Origin: an uncultured Oscillospiraceae bacterium
Lineage (GTDB): Bacteria > Bacillota > Clostridia > Oscillospirales > Acutalibacteraceae
Assembly (NCBI GenBank): GCA_905211675.1
Contig: CAJMBP010000035.1
Location: 1-15,537, forward strand
Direction of reading: 5' to 3'
Length of the DNA: 15,537 nt
Shown here: positions 7,930 to 15,072 of the stretch, in pieces
Position numbering within the stretch: the stretch's first letter is position 1
How the letters are laid out: each line of letters starts with the position of its first letter
Notes under the pieces: model-generated
Seen by the model: only the letters and a program-made list of their open reading frames with translations
Told to the model about the DNA's origin: nothing
Database searches by the model: none
Made by a program: the position numbers and the translations under genes

Positions 7930-8304
7930 ATGTTAGAAAAAATCAGTACTGAAAATGCACCTGCTGCTATTGGCCCATATTCTCAGGCTATAAAAGTTAA
8001 TAATATGCTATATACTTCAGGCCAAATACCGCTTGACCCTGTAAGTCAAACCTTAGTAGGTTCCGACATTACCGAGCAAACCGAGCAGGTTATGAAAAAT
8101 CTTTGCGCCGTTCTAAATGCGGCAGGCACAAATTTTGATAATGTAATTAAAACAACCTGCTTTTTAAGCAATATTGATGATTTTGCTGCTTTTAACGCAG
8201 TTTATGGAAAATATATCACTTCTGCCCCTGCTCGCAGTTGCGTAGCGGTAAAAGATTTGCCGAAGGGTGCTTTGGTAGAAGTTGAAATCATTGCCACTAT
8301 ATAA
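7930..8304 (+). CDS. ridA: RidA family enamine/imine deaminase
   Basis: RidA (YjgF/YER057c/UK114) proteins hydrolyse reactive 2-aminoacrylate or 2-aminocrotonate and their imines, which PLP dehydratases such as IlvA release. This protects other PLP enzymes. The 124 residues are normal length for these small trimeric cytosolic proteins. Conserved elements are IGPYSQAI (14-21), SGQIPLDP (30-37) and APARSCVAV with Arg102, which matches the substrate-binding Arg105 of E. coli RidA. A strong AGGAGG (7916-7921) overlaps the ilvA stop, eight bases before ATG. The direct ilvA-ridA pairing fits clean-up of the IlvA product in the same operon. This function is inferred from the family and the neighbour. 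Confidence 0.93.
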   Translation: MLEKISTENAPAAIGPYSQAIKVNNMLYTSGQIPLDPVSQTLVGSDITEQTEQVMKNLCAVLNAAGTNFDNVIKTTCFLSNIDDFAAFNAVYGKYITSAPARSCVAVKDLPKGALVEVEIIATI

Positions 8305-8321
8305 CCTCAAGGAGAAAAATG

Positions 8322-9983
8322 ATGCAAAATACATCAAAATATACACAACAGTTCTTTCCGATAAAAAAACCCACAAGAAAATGGGCAGATAAAATACGCA
8401 TAGAAAAGGCGCCTACTTGGTGTTCGGTTGATCTGCGTGACGGTAATCAGTCACTCATAATACCTATGAGTCTTGAAGAAAAGCTTGAATTTTTTGAACT
8501 GCTTGTAAAGGTCGGTTTCAAAGAAATTGAGGTTGGTTTTCCCGCTGCAAGCGAAACCGAATATACATTTTTAAGAACACTTATAGAAAAAAATATGATT
8601 CCCGATGATGTAACCGTTCAGGTGCTTACACAGAGCCGCGAACACATTATACGCAAAACCTTTGACGCATTAAAGGGTTGCAAAAATGCAATAGTGCATC
8701 TTTATAACTCAACATCACTTGCTCAGCGTGAACAGGTGTTCAGAAAATCTAAAGAAGAAATTAAGCAGATTGCTATTGAAGGTGCAAAACTGTTTAACAA
8801 AATCGCCTATGAAACAGGTGCTAAATTCAGATATGAATATTCGCCGGAGTCTTTTACTGGCACCGAGCCCGAGTATGCGCTTGAAGTTTGCAATGCCGTT
8901 CTTGACATTTGGCAACCCACACCCGAATGCAAGACGATTATAAATCTGCCTGTAACGGTTGAACTTTCTTCGCCCCACGTTTATGCCGATCAGGTTGAAT
9001 TTATGTGCGACAACCTTAAATATCGCGATGCGGTTGAAGTCTCGTTGCACCCACACAATGACCGTGGTTGCGCCGTAGCCGATTGTGAATTAGGTATTCT
9101 CGCGGGTGCCGACCGAATAGAAGGCACACTTTTCGGAAACGGCGAGCGTACCGGAAACGCCGATATTGTAACATTGGCGCTCAATATGTATGCTCAAGGT
9201 GTTGAACCTGAGCTTGACCTTTCAAACATGCCCGAAATTGCCGAGCTTTACGAGCGAGTTACGCGTATGCATGTTTATGAACGCCAGCCATACGCCGGAA
9301 AATTGGTGTTTGCCGCTTTTTCAGGCTCGCATCAAGATGCTATTGCAAAGGGTATGAAATGGCGCAAAGAGAACAACTGCGAAACATGGACAGTTCCCTA
9401 CCTGCCGATTGACCCTGCCGATGTCGGCCGTGAATACGAAACTGATGTTATCAGAATTAACTCACAGTCGGGCAAGGGCGGTATCGGATATCTGCTTGAA
9501 CATAATTTCGGTTATGTTTTACCGGCTAAAATGCGTGAGGATGTCGGTTACACGGTTAAAAACGTTTCCGACCGCGCACACGCCGAACTGTCACCGAATG
9601 AAGTATTAGATGTTTTCAATACAAATTATGTTAATATAAATAACCACATAAAGCTCATTGACTATCACTTTGTTCGCACACCCGAAATTAAGGTTATGCT
9701 CACTGTCGAAATCGACGGCGAGGTTAAAGAACTAACCGCTTCGGGTAACGGCCGACTTGACGCGGTAAGCAATGCCGTTAAAAAGCAATTGGGCATTGAA
9801 TTTGCCGAACTTACTTATGAAGAACATGCACTTACAAAGGGCTCTGCATCGCAGGCAATTACCTATGTAAGCATTACTTTACCTGACGGCAAAAAGGTTT
9901 GGGGAGCAGGTATTCACGACGATATTATCGCATCGTCAATAAGGGCTCTGTTCTCGGCAATTAACCGCAGTATCGGAGGTTGA
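8322..9983 (+). CDS. leuA: 2-isopropylmalate synthase, type 2 (yeast/actinobacterial form)
   Basis: It joins acetyl-CoA to 2-oxoisovalerate, the committed step of leucine synthesis. The 553 residues match the type-2 LeuA group rather than the E. coli-like type 1. The TIM barrel spans about 30-310. Numbering here is from an adjacent upstream ATG (8319), one residue longer: metal-binding Asp41 lies in LRDGNQS, and His244 and His246 lie in HPHNDRG. GNGERTGN follows. A C-terminal regulatory domain (about 425-553) contains GNGRLDAVSNAVK and GAGIHDDIIASS; in relatives it binds leucine for feedback inhibition. Two adjacent ATGs lie at 8319 and 8322. AAGGAG (8309-8314) is four bases from the first and seven from the second, so I chose the second. 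The gene ends five bases before leuC. Confidence 0.94.
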   Translation: MQNTSKYTQQFFPIKKPTRKWADKIRIEKAPTWCSVDLRDGNQSLIIPMSLEEKLEFFELLVKVGFKEIEVGFPAASETEYTFLRTLIEKNMIPDDVTVQVLTQSREHIIRKTFDALKGCKNAIVHLYNSTSLAQREQVFRKSKEEIKQIAIEGAKLFNKIAYETGAKFRYEYSPESFTGTEPEYALEVCNAVLDIWQPTPECKTIINLPVTVELSSPHVYADQVEFMCDNLKYRDAVEVSLHPHNDRGCAVADCELGILAGADRIEGTLFGNGERTGNADIVTLALNMYAQGVEPELDLSNMPEIAELYERVTRMHVYERQPYAGKLVFAAFSGSHQDAIAKGMKWRKENNCETWTVPYLPIDPADVGREYETDVIRINSQSGKGGIGYLLEHNFGYVLPAKMREDVGYTVKNVSDRAHAELSPNEVLDVFNTNYVNINNHIKLIDYHFVRTPEIKVMLTVEIDGEVKELTASGNGRLDAVSNAVKKQLGIEFAELTYEEHALTKGSASQAITYVSITLPDGKKVWGAGIHDDIIASSIRALFSAINRSIGG

Positions 9984-9988
9984 TTTAT

Positions 9989-11248
9989 ATGGGAATGACA
10001 ATGACTCAAAAAATTTTAGCAGCTCACGCAGGGCTTGACAGCGTAGTAGCAGGTCAGCTTATCAGTGCAAAGCTTGACATAGTGCTGGGTAATGATATTA
10101 CCACACCTGTAGCTGTTAACGAATTTAAAAAAGCCGGTTTTACCGATGTATTCGATAAAGACCGCGTAGCAATTGTACTTGACCACTTTGTACCTAACAA
10201 GGATATTAAAGCGGCAGAACAGTCCAAAACCTGCCGTGAATTTGCGTGCAGCCACTGTGTAAGTCATTTCTATGATGTAGGTAAAATGGGTATTGAGCAC
10301 GCGCTGCTTCCCGAGCAGGGCGTTGTTACGGCGGGTGACTGCATTATAGGTGCCGACAGTCACACCTGTACCTACGGCGCGCTCGGTGCTTTTTCAACGG
10401 GTGTAGGTTCTACCGATATGGCGGCGGGTATGGCAACGGGAACCGCTTGGTTTAAAGTGCCTTCGGCTATTAAATTTAATCTTACAGGCAAGCTACCTGC
10501 AAATTGCAGCGGTAAAGATGTAATTCTTACAATTATCGGTATGATCGGTGTTGACGGTGCACTTTATAAGAGTATGGAATTTAACGGTGAGGGTGCGCAC
10601 ACACTTTCAATGGACGACCGCCTTTGCATTTGCAATATGGCTATTGAAGCGGGCGCCAAAAACGGCATATTCCCCGTTGACGATATTACACTTGAATTTT
10701 TAAAAGGCAGAAGTGAACGCAAGCCCGTAATCTTTGAGGCAGACGCCGACGCAGAATACGAAAAGATTATTGACATTGATTTAAGTAAGATTGTTCCCAC
10801 CGTAGCCTGCCCTCATCTGCCCGAAAATACTCACCCTGCATCAGAGCTAGGTGATATAAAAATTGACCAAGTAGTTATAGGTTCTTGCACCAACGGCAGA
10901 ATGGAAGATATGGAAACCGCCTATAAAATTTTAAACGGTAGAAAAATTGCCGACGGTATTCGTTGCATTATAATACCAGGCACTATGCAGATATTGCGCG
11001 AATGTGTTGAGCGCGGCTGGTACACAGCGTTTATTGATGCGGGCGCCGTTGTTTCAACACCAACCTGTGGGCCTTGTCTTGGCGGTTATATGGGAATTTT
11101 GGCAGCCGGAGAGCGGTGTATAGCCACAACCAACCGTAACTTTGTGGGCCGTATGGGTCATGTTGACAGTGAGGTTTATCTCGCCTCGCCCGCAACCGCC
11201 GCTGCAAGTGCGCTTACAGGCTATATTGCCAATCCTGAGGAGGTATAA
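9989..11248 (+). CDS. leuC: 3-isopropylmalate dehydratase, large subunit
   Basis: With LeuD it forms the [4Fe-4S] isomerase that converts 2-isopropylmalate to 3-isopropylmalate. The protein has 419 residues, the shorter archaeal/clostridial LeuC (homoaconitase-like) form. Cluster cysteines are Cys300 in GSCTNGR and Cys360 and Cys363 in CGPCLGG. GADSHTCTYGALG and VGSTDMAAG are typical active-site segments. GGAGG (9975-9979), inside the end of leuA, lies nine bases before ATG 9989. This fits better than a TTG at 9980 that overlaps the leuA stop and lies directly against the ribosome binding site. The stop overlaps the leader of leuD, which follows six bases later. Confidence 0.95.
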   Translation: MGMTMTQKILAAHAGLDSVVAGQLISAKLDIVLGNDITTPVAVNEFKKAGFTDVFDKDRVAIVLDHFVPNKDIKAAEQSKTCREFACSHCVSHFYDVGKMGIEHALLPEQGVVTAGDCIIGADSHTCTYGALGAFSTGVGSTDMAAGMATGTAWFKVPSAIKFNLTGKLPANCSGKDVILTIIGMIGVDGALYKSMEFNGEGAHTLSMDDRLCICNMAIEAGAKNGIFPVDDITLEFLKGRSERKPVIFEADADAEYEKIIDIDLSKIVPTVACPHLPENTHPASELGDIKIDQVVIGSCTNGRMEDMETAYKILNGRKIADGIRCIIIPGTMQILRECVERGWYTAFIDAGAVVSTPTCGPCLGGYMGILAAGERCIATTNRNFVGRMGHVDSEVYLASPATAAASALTGYIANPEEV

Positions 11249-11254
11249 ACAATT

Positions 11255-11743
11255 ATGAATACACAAGGTAAAGTCTTTAAATACCCTGATAATGTTGATA
11301 CCGACGTTATAATTCCTGCGCGTTATTTAAACACCCCAAACGCCGAGGAATTGGCACTTCACTGTATGGAAGACATTGATACTGAGTTTGTAAAAAATGT
11401 TAAAGCAGGCGACGTTATGGTTGCAGGTTGGAACTTCGGTTGCGGTTCTTCACGCGAACATGCACCGCTTGTTATTAAAACCTGCAAAACGGGTTGCGTA
11501 ATTGCAAAAAGCTTTGCACGCATTTTTTACCGTAATGCTATAAACATAGGTTTACCTATACTTGAGTGTGAGCAGGCTGCTGATGAAATATCTGCCGGCG
11601 ATGAAGTTAAGGTTGATTTTGATACGGGAGTTATAACAAACATAACAACCGGCAAAACCTATAAAGCTCAACCGTTTCCTGCCTTTATTCAAAATATTAT
11701 CACAAAGGGCGGCTTGCTTGCATCATTAAAGGAGAACGACTGA
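11255..11743 (+). CDS. leuD: 3-isopropylmalate dehydratase, small subunit
   Basis: This is the swivel-domain partner of LeuC. It has 162 residues, the short form that matches the short LeuC upstream. Characteristic segments are DTDVIIPARYL near the N-terminus (15-25), the substrate loop NFGCGSSREHAP at 60-71, and KSFARIFYRNAINIGLP. GAGGAGG (11237-11243) overlaps the leuC end and lies eleven bases before ATG. One base separates its stop from the leuB start, which suggests coupled translation. The family is clear, and the preceding leuC excludes an aconitase-type paralogue. Confidence 0.95.
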   Translation: MNTQGKVFKYPDNVDTDVIIPARYLNTPNAEELALHCMEDIDTEFVKNVKAGDVMVAGWNFGCGSSREHAPLVIKTCKTGCVIAKSFARIFYRNAINIGLPILECEQAADEISAGDEVKVDFDTGVITNITTGKTYKAQPFPAFIQNIITKGGLLASLKEND

Positions 11744-11744
11744 T

Positions 11745-12815
11745 ATGAACAAAAAAATTACAGTTTTGCCGGGTGACGGTATAGGCCCTGAAATTGTTGC
11801 AGAAGCAGTTAAAGTACTTAATAAAATTGCGGATAAATTTAATCATAATTTCGATTATACCTATGTTGATATAGGCGGCTGCTCAATAGATAAATTCGGC
11901 GTGCCGATTACCGACGAAGGTATGAAAAAATGCCTTGAATCGGACAGCGTACTGCTCGGTGCCGTAGGCGGACCTAAATGGGATAATGTAGATCCGTCTG
12001 TAAGACCTGAAAAGGCTTTACTTGCTGTAAGAAAAGAGCTTGGTCTTTTTGCAAATCTGCGCCCCACAAAGCTGTTTTCACAGCTTTCCGACGCTTCACC
12101 GCTGAAGCAAGAAATTGTAGGCGGAGGCATTGACCTGCTTATAGTTCGTGAGCTTACGGGCGGCGTTTATTTCGGTAGCCGTGAAACTAAAGAAGTAAAC
12201 GGCGAATTAGTTGCTACCGACCTTATGCCCTACTCCGAAAGCGAAATTGAGCGCATAGGCAGAGTCGGTTTTGAAACCGCTATGAAGCGCGGTAAAAGGT
12301 TAGCATCGGTTGACAAAGCAAATGTGCTTGACACCTCTCGCCTTTGGAGAAAAACAATGCACAAGTTAAGTGCTGAATACCCCGAAGTAGAATATAGCGA
12401 TATTTTGGTTGATAATACCGCAATGCAGCTTATTAAAAATCCGACGCAATTTGATGTGCTTGTAACCGAGAATATGTTTGGCGATATACTCTCTGACGAA
12501 GCCTCAATGCTTACAGGCTCTATCGGTATGATGCCGTCGGCGTCGCTCTCCTCGGGTACACTCGGTATGTATGAGCCTATTCACGGTTCTGCGCCCGATA
12601 TTGCAGGGCTTAACATTGCAAATCCGTTAGGCACTATACTTTCGGCTGCCATGATGCTTCGCTATTCGTTTGATATGAGCGCAGAAGCCGATGCGATTGA
12701 AGCGGCAGTAAATAAGGTTCTTGATGACGGATACCGCACCGGAGACATTATGCAAGACGGCTGCACAAAGGTAAGTTGCTCGCAAATGGGAGACTTGGTT
12801 GCAGAAAGATTATAA
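11745..12815 (+). CDS. leuB: 3-isopropylmalate dehydrogenase
   Basis: It oxidises and decarboxylates 3-isopropylmalate to 2-oxoisocaproate with NAD and a divalent metal, the last leucine-specific step before transamination. The 356 residues are normal for LeuB. Visible motifs are LPGDGIGPEIV near the N-terminus, the substrate-binding arginines in LFANLRPTKLF and IVRELTGGVYFG, the metal ligands Asp223, Asp247 and Asp251, and PIHGSAPDIAG in the NAD-binding part. The ribosome binding site is AAAGGAG (11728-11734), inside leuD. This is the last gene of the operon; a terminator hairpin starts nine bases after its stop. Confidence 0.96.
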   Translation: MNKKITVLPGDGIGPEIVAEAVKVLNKIADKFNHNFDYTYVDIGGCSIDKFGVPITDEGMKKCLESDSVLLGAVGGPKWDNVDPSVRPEKALLAVRKELGLFANLRPTKLFSQLSDASPLKQEIVGGGIDLLIVRELTGGVYFGSRETKEVNGELVATDLMPYSESEIERIGRVGFETAMKRGKRLASVDKANVLDTSRLWRKTMHKLSAEYPEVEYSDILVDNTAMQLIKNPTQFDVLVTENMFGDILSDEASMLTGSIGMMPSASLSSGTLGMYEPIHGSAPDIAGLNIANPLGTILSAAMMLRYSFDMSAEADAIEAAVNKVLDDGYRTGDIMQDGCTKVSCSQMGDLVAERL

Positions 12816-12823
12816 AACACACA

Positions 12824-12862
12824 AGGACTGCGTTATAAAAATGCAGTCCTATAATTTTATAT
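12824..12862 (+). terminator. operon terminator after leuB
   Basis: AGGACTGC (12824-12831) pairs perfectly with GCAGTCCT (12843-12850) around an AT-rich loop. A T-rich but interrupted tail follows (ATAATTTTATAT). It sits between leuB and the convergent DUF3892 gene and may stop transcription from both sides, although the T run is weak in both directions. Confidence 0.75.
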
Positions 12863-12864
12863 AT

Positions 12865-13152
12865 TTATTGTTTTAACGAGCAGGAAGGTAAATTACCCAG
12901 ATTATTGTTTTCATTATCATCAGGAATAGATTTAAGATATTCATTATTACCCCTATGAGCTATCGCAACACCGGCAATTTTTCCCTGTTTTGCCATAGTC
13001 ACAGCTTGAGCTTTATCAACAAAGCTTTCGTCTGATAATTTATATCCCGTTCCCCTGCCACTTTGTTTGACAAGCCCTACAATTCGTTTTGCATTTGAAT
13101 TTGCCGTAGGTATATTGTCAAGCGTATTTTTTATAAGTGTATTATCTTTCAT
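12865..13152 (-). CDS. DUF3892 domain protein, function unknown
   Basis: This is a small 95-residue cytosolic protein. Its central and C-terminal sequence matches what I know of the DUF3892 family of Firmicutes: AKRIVGLVKQSGRGTGYKLS, then QAVTMAKQGKIAGVAIAHR, then EYLKSIPD and a Asn-rich NNLGNLP end. No catalytic motif is seen and no function is known to me. I chose ATG 13152 (MKDNTL) because GGGGTGAT lies just upstream. A longer frame to 13197 would place the ribosome binding site inside the coding region. It faces leuB and shares the intergenic terminator. No convincing promoter was seen for it; the AT-rich stretch 13153-13236 is the likely place. Confidence 0.8.
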   Translation of the reverse strand: MKDNTLIKNTLDNIPTANSNAKRIVGLVKQSGRGTGYKLSDESFVDKAQAVTMAKQGKIAGVAIAHRGNNEYLKSIPDDNENNNLGNLPSCSLKQ

Positions 13153-13236
13153 ATTATCACCCCGCTCCAATTTAAGTTTTCTCATAATTAACATCAATAT
13201 TCAAAGCGGCAAAATAAAAATATTTTCATATTTTAG

Positions 13237-13265
13237 TTGACAATATTTAAAAAATAATATATAAT
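13237..13265 (+). promoter_or_regulatory. promoter of tRNA-Pro
   Basis: A perfect TTGACA (13237-13242) and a perfect TATAAT (13260-13265) are separated by 17 bases. The start would be near 13272, about 55 bases before the mature tRNA, leaving a 5' leader for RNase P to remove. A full-consensus promoter suits a stable RNA gene. Confidence 0.8.
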
Positions 13266-13325
13266 GATAACCCGATTTACGAAATGCTTTCATTAAACTT
13301 CAGGTTAATAAAAACATTTTAATAT

Positions 13326-13401
13326 CGAGGTGTGGCGCAGTTGGTAGCGCACTAGTTTTGGGAACTAGATGCCGCAGGTTCGAGCCCTGTCACCTCGACC
13401 A
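13326..13401 (+). tRNA. tRNA-Pro (anticodon UGG)
   Basis: A complete 76-base cloverleaf can be folded by hand. The acceptor arms are CGAGGTG (13326-13332) and CACCTCG (13391-13397), followed by discriminator A and an encoded CCA (13399-13401). The D arm has GCGC/GCGC around AGTTGGTA. The anticodon stem is CTAGT/ACTAG around TTTGGGA, with TGG at 13359-13361. The T arm has GCAGG/CCTGT around TTCGAGC. UGG with modification can read all or most proline codons. The gene stands alone with its own promoter and terminator. Confidence 0.96.
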
Positions 13402-13410
13402 AGCCCGGAG

Positions 13411-13450
13411 CCTCGACACGCAATTCGCGTGGTTGAGGTTCTTCTTATTT
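13411..13450 (+). terminator. terminator of tRNA-Pro
   Basis: CCTCGAC plus ACGC (13411-13421) pairs with GCGT plus GTTGAGG (13427-13438), with one bulged G and one G-U pair. The T-rich tail TTCTTCTTATTT (13439-13450) follows. It begins nine bases after the CCA end. Its first arm repeats the 3' acceptor sequence of the tRNA. Confidence 0.8.
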
Positions 13451-13579
13451 ATGATTTTTATTTTCGCGCATTGAATCTGTTATGAACACTCGTACCACCT
13501 TTACGACTGATTTAATATGCAATGTTAAAACAGCCGAATTTTTTACATTAAGAAAGGTAAACAAAACTAAAAGAGTTTG
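13451..13579 (+). other. intergenic stretch with no recognised feature
   Basis: This AT-rich DNA lies between the tRNA terminator and the cupin promoter. The cupin reading frame stays open back to an ATG at 13482, but that start lacks a ribosome binding site and its extra residues do not resemble the family. I see no RNA gene, repeat or separate small gene here. Confidence 0.5.
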
Positions 13580-13609
13580 TTCACACATCGGTATATATGC
13601 TCATATAAT
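13580..13609 (+). promoter_or_regulatory. probable promoter of the cupin gene
   Basis: TTCACA (13580-13585, one mismatch to TTGACA) and a perfect TATAAT (13604-13609) are separated by 18 bases. The start near 13616 leaves a very short leader that begins almost at the ribosome binding site. TA-rich surroundings offer other -10 candidates. Confidence 0.5.
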
Positions 13610-13631
13610 ATATGTAGAACGGAGGGGTTAT

Positions 13632-14063
13632 ATGGGCATGAATGACTGCAACACTATGTGTCGAATGACTGATTACGGCGGTCAGCCGCTTATTGTAAAT
13701 ATTGACAGGTTTGCAAAATCAAATCCGTATTTTAGAACAGCTTTATGGACAGGGGAGCATTTTCAGGTAACTCTTATGAGTATTCCCGTAGGCTCTGATA
13801 TAGGAATTGAGATGCACCCGAATGTTGACCAATTTTTACGCATTGAAGACGGCTGCGCGCTTGTAATAATGGGGCAAAGCGAAAATGCTTTAAATTACCG
13901 TAAAAATGTTAACAGCGACTATGCCGTAATCGTGCCCGCAGGAACTTGGCATAACATTATAAACACAGGAAACCGATCGCTTAAATTATATTCTGTTTAC
14001 GCGCCGCCGCAACATCCCTTGGGAACAGTGCACAAAACCAAGGCGGAAGCCGAACATCACTAA
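13632..14063 (+). CDS. single-domain cupin protein, function unknown
   Basis: A 143-residue cytosolic protein made of one cupin barrel (about 43-128). The second cupin motif is textbook: P102-x-G104-x2-H107-x3-N111. The first is altered: His62 is kept, but the usual second His and Glu are replaced by Asn64 and Gln67 (MHPNVDQFLRIEDG). This arrangement, together with WTGEHFQVTLM and YAPPQHPLGTVH, is typical of a common clostridial cupin family with no established substrate. A metal site using fewer His/Glu ligands is possible. The N-terminus has two Cys (6 and 10). The start at ATG 13632 is set by GGAGG (13621-13625), six bases upstream; ATG 13638 is a less likely alternative. It is transcribed alone, converging on the transporter gene. 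Confidence 0.88.
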   Translation: MGMNDCNTMCRMTDYGGQPLIVNIDRFAKSNPYFRTALWTGEHFQVTLMSIPVGSDIGIEMHPNVDQFLRIEDGCALVIMGQSENALNYRKNVNSDYAVIVPAGTWHNIINTGNRSLKLYSVYAPPQHPLGTVHKTKAEAEHH

Positions 14064-14067
14064 TATA

Positions 14068-14097
14068 AAACAACCGCTGAAGCTTCAGCGGTTGTTT
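14068..14097. terminator. bidirectional terminator, perfect 30-base palindrome
   Basis: The 30 bases are perfectly self-complementary, centred on AAGCTT at about 14080-14085, with GC-rich arms (CAACCGCTG and its complement). AAA lies at the left edge and TTT at the right, so the T tract works on either strand. It lies five bases after the cupin stop and fifteen before the end of the convergent transporter gene, so it probably ends both transcripts. Confidence 0.88.
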
Positions 14098-14111
14098 GTA
14101 TTTATATCATA

Positions 14112-14981
14112 TTAACTGAAAACTACCATTGCAAGCGTACCTAAAAGCATCATAACCAGACCAATCACAGCTTTTTTTGACAGCTTTTCTTTGAAAACAA
14201 AATAAGAGAAGGTTACCGAAAACAAAATGCTCATTTTATCAATAGGCACTACCACGCTGACAACTCCGTTTTGAATGGCATAATAATAGCAAAGCCACGA
14301 TGCTCCCGTTGAAACACCCGAAAGTAAGATAAACATAAGCTCACGCTTTTCGATTTGTTTAAGCTTTTTTTGTTTGCCCTGTGCAAAAACTATCAGCCAA
14401 GCCATAACAAGCACTACACCCGTTCTTATTGCTGTGGCAAGGTTAGACTCAACATTTGAAATACCAATCTTTGCAAAAATCGATGTAAGTGCGGCAAACA
14501 CGGCAGAAAGAACGGCATAGAGCACCCAACCTTTGCTTTCTTTTTTCTCGACCGACTGCTTTTTCTCTATCATCAAAAATATTCCCACAGCAAGAGACGC
14601 CGTTCCGATAAGCTTGATGGCAATATTTTCGGTTTCTTTAAAGCATATAACGGCAAAAATCACTGTCAAAACCGTGCTTGATTTATCTATCGGTACTACC
14701 TTATTAACATCACCGAGCGACAGTGCTTTAAAATAACATATCCAAGAAGCACCCGTAGCAAGCCCCGAAAGCACCAAAAACAACTGTGATTTTTTGCCGA
14801 TTTCTGTTATAGTATCGGCAGAGCCTGCCGCAAGCACCATAAGCCAAGAAAAAGCCAGCACCACAACTGTGCGAAGTGCCATCGCTAAATCAGAATCGGT
14901 TTTACGAATACCGCATTTTGCAAGAATTGAGGTAAGCCCTGCAAAAACTGCCGACAACACTGCAGCCCAAAGCCATAGCAT
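14112..14981 (-). CDS. EamA/DMT family membrane transporter with two near-duplicate halves
   Basis: A 289-residue integral membrane protein with about ten hydrophobic segments, the usual EamA layout of two five-helix repeats. Half 1 (about 1-138) and half 2 (about 151-288) are joined by a charged linker rich in Lys and Glu (139-150). With a constant offset of 149 residues, 7-116 aligns to 156-265 without gaps and I count about 58 of 110 identical. Both halves carry AVLSAVFA, LTSI, SG..TGASW and VVPIDK (95-100 and 244-249). The nucleotide sequences of the halves differ at many third positions, so the duplication is not fresh. The substrate is unknown; DMT relatives export metabolites including amino acids. 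GAGGTG (complement of 14992-14997) lies ten bases before the ATG. Confidence 0.9.
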   Translation of the reverse strand: MLWLWAAVLSAVFAGLTSILAKCGIRKTDSDLAMALRTVVVLAFSWLMVLAAGSADTITEIGKKSQLFLVLSGLATGASWICYFKALSLGDVNKVVPIDKSSTVLTVIFAVICFKETENIAIKLIGTASLAVGIFLMIEKKQSVEKKESKGWVLYAVLSAVFAALTSIFAKIGISNVESNLATAIRTGVVLVMAWLIVFAQGKQKKLKQIEKRELMFILLSGVSTGASWLCYYYAIQNGVVSVVVPIDKMSILFSVTFSYFVFKEKLSKKAVIGLVMMLLGTLAMVVFS

Positions 14982-15024
14982 TTAATATATACACCTCGAT
15001 AAAAAATGACATATTTCGATTTAC

Positions 15025-15053
15025 ATTATATCATCCGTAAAGTTTTGGCACAA
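15025..15053 (-). promoter_or_regulatory. promoter of the EamA transporter gene
   Basis: On the minus strand a perfect TATAAT (complement of 15025-15030) is preceded by an extended -10 TG, with a poor -35 (TTGTGC, complement of 15048-15053) 17 bases further upstream. Extended -10 promoters often tolerate weak -35 boxes. It lies between the transporter and the upstream PAS gene, so the two genes can be expressed separately. Confidence 0.6.
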
Positions 15054-15072
15054 CAATAAATCTTTAAAAATA

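Noticed and set aside
9980..9988. TTG start for leuC at 9980
   Set aside because: It lies directly against the GGAGG with no spacing; ATG 9989 has a normal nine-base spacer.
13482..13631. N-terminal extension of the cupin gene from ATG 13482
   Set aside because: A strong GGAGG immediately before ATG 13632 and the usual family start favour the shorter form, and the extension would run through the probable promoter.
13451..13631. possible mobile element or integration remnant next to the tRNA gene
   Set aside because: No integrase, no longer direct repeat of the tRNA end and no inverted repeats within the window; only a seven-base repeat is seen.
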